From: Pseudomonas orientalis
GTDB lineage: Bacteria; Pseudomonadota; Gammaproteobacteria; Pseudomonadales; Pseudomonadaceae
Length of the DNA stretch: 64,000 bases
NCBI RefSeq assembly: GCF_001439815.1
Contig: NZ_JYLM01000010.1
Span: 186,001-250,000, forward strand
Reading direction: 5' to 3'
Shown here: piece by piece, positions 62,301-64,000 of the stretch
Numbering within the stretch: position 1 is the stretch's first letter
Layout: each line of letters starts with the position of its first letter
Translations under genes and position numbers: made by a program
The notes under the pieces: model-generated
What the model saw: only the letters and a program-made list of their open reading frames with translations
Database searches by the model: none
What the model was told of the DNA's origin: nothing

Positions 62301-64000
62301 GCGACCACGGGTTGATTGCGACCCCCGGCCAATTGCTGCTGAGCAACCTGGGCAGCGTCGACAACAGCCAGGGCGGCGAGATTTCCAGCACCCAATCCTT
62401 CCTGTTGACGGCCGACGCGCTGAACAACCGGGGCGGCAAAGTCATCAGTGGCGACAGCCTTCAGGTGCGCATCGCCAAGGCGCTGGATAACAGCGTCGAA
62501 GGTGTGTTGTCAGCCAAGCACCTCTTGCAGGTGGATGCCGATAGCCTGGACAACCAGGCCGGTGGCGCCCTCGCCAGCCGTGGCGCGCTGGACCTGAAGG
62601 TCACAGGCCTTCTGGACAACCATAATCAGGGGCTGATTTCCGCTGCCACTGCGCTTACTACAACCTCAGGCTCATTGAACAACAGCGACAAGGGCCGTCT
62701 CTCGGCCGGCACGCTGCAGACTCTCAATACCGGCGCGCTGGATAACCGCCAGGGCGGGCAACTGGTCAGCGATGGCAGCCTGACGGTGACCGCTGCCGAT
62801 GTGGATAACCGCAGTGGCGTGATCGGCAGCCAGCAAGCCTTGAACCTGACCGTCGGCAACCTCGACAACAGTGCGGGCCTGATCAACAGCCAAAGCGATC
62901 TCACCCTGGCAGGCCAGCGTGTGGACTCAAGCCAGGGCGGAGAAATCTCGTCCAAGGGCGACTTGAAACTCACGATCCAGAAGCTGATCCAGCGCCAGGG
63001 CCGCTTGATCGGCGAACGCGCCGTGAGCCTCGACCTGCAAGGCGGCGATCTGGACAACAGTGGGGGCTTGATCAGCGCCAATGGACCGTTGACCTTCGCG
63101 CGCCTGGCCAACCTGACCAACCGTGAACAAGGCGAAATCTCCAGCCAGACGGCGTTCAGCGTGGCCGCCAAGCGCATTGATAACGGTGATCGCGGGGTCA
63201 TCCTCAGTGCCGATCAATTGCGTCTCGAAGCGGATGCCGTGGTCAACGCTGACAAGGGTTTGATCTCCGGCTGGAATGGCCTGACGGTCGTCGGGGGCAG
63301 CCTGGACAACAGCGCCGAGGGTACGTTGTCGAGCAAGAGCGGGACCCTGCTCACCACGCTCACCGGCACGCTGGATAACCACGCGGCAGGTGCCCTGGTC
63401 AGTCAGGGCAAGCAAACCATCAGCGCGGCCGGCCTGAACAATGATCAAGGGATCATCTCAGGCCAGGCGGATGTCAGCCTCACCGTCGCCGGGCGCCTGG
63501 ACAACAGCAACGGCGGCTTGATTTCCGCCGGTCAGCACCTGGGTTTCAACCATGCCCAGAGTGAAATCCTCAACCGTGGCGGCCAGATCAGTGCTGCCAG
63601 CATCACCCTGGTTGGCCAAAGCCTGGACAACAGCGCCGGTCAACTGATCAGCCAGGGCACCCTGGAAGGCACCCTCAGCGGTGCGCTGATCAACGCCAAC
63701 AACGCCCGTCTGGCCAGTGGCGCAGCCTTGCTGCTGAACGCGTCGAGCCTGGATAACCGGGGCGGCCAACTGGTCAGCCAGGACCGACTCGACCTGACCC
63801 TCGCCGACGATCTGGATAACCGCGATAAAGGCACCCTCGCCAGCCAGAAAGACCTGGTGATCAAGCTGTTGGCCGGTGACATCAACAACCAGCAGGACGG
63901 CCTGATTTTCAGCCAGAAGGGCAAGCTCGATCTGGCTGCCCGTACCCTGAATAACCAGAAGGGCACGCTGCAAAGCCAAGTCGATAACCGGCTACGTCTG
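59378..64000 (+). CDS. TpsA filamentous haemagglutinin/CdiA-like exoprotein, 3' truncated by window edge
   Basis: Open for 1541 codons to the window end. An extended signal region (residues 1-49, ending LLAQAEG) precedes the TPS secretion domain (VVNIATPNGAGLSHNQFQQYNV, NPNL at about residue 112, NPYGITCAGCGF at about 157). From about residue 390 come imperfect 20-24-residue FHA beta-helix repeats of the type LDNxxGxLxSxxxLxL. The N-terminal part is exported by the TpsB upstream. Whether it ends in an adhesin or a CDI toxin domain lies outside the window. GAGAAA precedes the ATG. Confidence 0.93.
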   Translation, partial: MDVRQFAFLARQPSAALKPRNAFFGLPKRGLALILANALFWQPLLAQAEGIVVSAPGTTVGAAGNGVPVVNIATPNGAGLSHNQFQQYNVGPNGVILNNANGALQNTQLGGIIVGNPNLKGGAASVILNEVNGGSASQLRGYTEVAGQSAKVIVANPYGITCAGCGFINTPNVTLTTGKPIIDPTGQLKSYQVDGGAVTIDGEGLNASNVDRFDIITRSAKINAQINARELNVIAGRNDVDAQSLNTTPRADDGSAKPELAIDSSALGGMYAGAIKLVGTEAGVGVKLDGTLAASGGDIQLDANGRLSLVNAKASEAVVIKADQLDATGAVYAGTRIDAQTTTGLSNQKSLAARDSISLTSSGQVINNGIIEAGVNADESRNTSGDVNLTTASLKNSQSVVASRTLTVAAAQTLDNQGGTLSGVKTVASAGQFDNRGGRVLGADALKVNATGLDNRAAGLVHSDNSTDVTVTAALDNQNGRVIGLNNLTLKAGQLTNDNGLVASQQQAQLTAGPLSNRAGEISARQTTLSATSLDNRSGKLLGSQLNVTASGAIDNRLGIFSATSLLTVQAASLDNSDQGSVASQGNLTATIAGLLDNHNQGNLVSQAAQQVQVGQLNNAQAGLVSSKTTLALHGDTLANQGGLVIADGALTLTGGSVDNSNGGQLSSDSRLTLNANHLENGAGRISAKGDLQATVGVLNQQAGELVSEGVLSLTGTSVDNRNGGLIAATNGVDLRSQTVLNQQGEISSQAKVLLVADQLNNNAGKVIGDSGLSLTVQRLLNQSKGLLAGREGLVLNGGQLDNSLGGRITSQKDLNINLTGDLFNHDQGTLLSEGALTVKAGALDNRQGGILSAANALSITTDGQLNNQAGKLLADGTATLVSAVLNNSQGGVISAKQQVDLRSAGLDNSQRGSISSDAGITLNAGQLDNSQQGSIFAKSTVKATLTGLDQHDRGELVSNTSIDLDLNHGQLINRDHGLIATPGQLLLSNLGSVDNSQGGEISSTQSFLLTADALNNRGGKVISGDSLQVRIAKALDNSVEGVLSAKHLLQVDADSLDNQAGGALASRGALDLKVTGLLDNHNQGLISAATALTTTSGSLNNSDKGRLSAGTLQTLNTGALDNRQGGQLVSDGSLTVTAADVDNRSGVIGSQQALNLTVGNLDNSAGLINSQSDLTLAGQRVDSSQGGEISSKGDLKLTIQKLIQRQGRLIGERAVSLDLQGGDLDNSGGLISANGPLTFARLANLTNREQGEISSQTAFSVAAKRIDNGDRGVILSADQLRLEADAVVNADKGLISGWNGLTVVGGSLDNSAEGTLSSKSGTLLTTLTGTLDNHAAGALVSQGKQTISAAGLNNDQGIISGQADVSLTVAGRLDNSNGGLISAGQHLGFNHAQSEILNRGGQISAASITLVGQSLDNSAGQLISQGTLEGTLSGALINANNARLASGAALLLNASSLDNRGGQLVSQDRLDLTLADDLDNRDKGTLASQKDLVIKLLAGDINNQQDGLIFSQKGKLDLAARTLNNQKGTLQSQVDNRLRL

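Noticed and set aside
59348-63979. Very long open frames antisense to tpsA, several over 300 codons
   Set aside because: They arise from the repetitive, G/C-third-position codons of tpsA; their translations are low-complexity mirror images of the repeats, and they have no ribosome sites or family features.

Overview
This 64 kb window looks like a chromosomal segment of a Pseudomonas of the fluorescens group. The grounds are high-G+C genes with strong third-position G/C bias, Pseudomonas-type neighbourhoods (yrfG/nudE/cysQ, dctBD, OprD porin, gabP, HisJQMP-type ABC operon), and many inverted pairs of the REP sequences (GTGGGAGGGGGCTTGC / GTGGGAGC type) found across that group. The species call is inference from gene content; no sequence search was run.

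Layout. 1-8.8 kb: 3' part of pckA, a DUF1493-like membrane gene with an overlapping upstream gene, a small DUF3077-like gene behind a long structured leader, a lone YhfG/AntF-type antitoxin gene, a YfaP-TPR exported protein, a RecQ-family helicase, a thioesterase and a glycine-zipper protein. 8.8-12 kb: FdhF/YdeP-type molybdo-oxidoreductase with fdhD. 12-18.6 kb: BON-LysM protein, nucleotide housekeeping (yrfG, nudE, cysQ), a thioesterase and the dctBD two-component system. 18.7-22 kb: four-gene dTDP-L-rhamnose operon rfbBACD. 22.2-26.8 kb: a three-domain kinase/M23/aminotransferase fusion followed by agmatine deiminase aguA. 26.8-34.3 kb: TonB siderophore receptor with a Fur-like box, OprD-family porin, and a TetR-controlled set of three oxidoreductases. 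34.4-47 kb: accessory region. 47-57.4 kb: tRNA-Thr, methyltransferase, basic amino acid ABC transporter, gabP, a local tandem duplication, a BASS-family transporter and an ArnT-like glycosyltransferase. 57.6-64 kb: two-partner secretion pair tpsB-tpsA, with tpsA running off the end.

The most unusual part is 35.3-45 kb. It begins with a degenerate tRNA 3'-end copy and IS21/IS3 debris, including an 11-copy CCAACT microsatellite inside a dead IS3 transposase. It then carries a markedly A+T-rich one-strand cassette (36.7-42.4 kb): an opine dehydrogenase, an MFS exporter, a short enterobacterial/TabB-type DapD, a Tat-exported flavin amine oxidase and a c-type cytochrome. A convergent SDR gene follows. 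The cassette ends at IS21 debris fused in frame to a truncated integrase. The gene set suggests a small amino-acid-derived (opine-like) metabolite that is made, exported and possibly oxidised in the periplasm. I do not recognise it as a known cluster: it lacks the tabtoxin beta-lactam synthetase and the nicotianamine-synthase-like gene of staphylopine/pseudopaline clusters.

Other points worth following are the structured leader at 3.16-3.39 kb with complementary loops, a candidate ~80-nt sRNA at 29.16-29.24 kb, an orphan terminator near 8.55 kb, a sigma-54-like promoter before gabP, and several perfect DnaA boxes.
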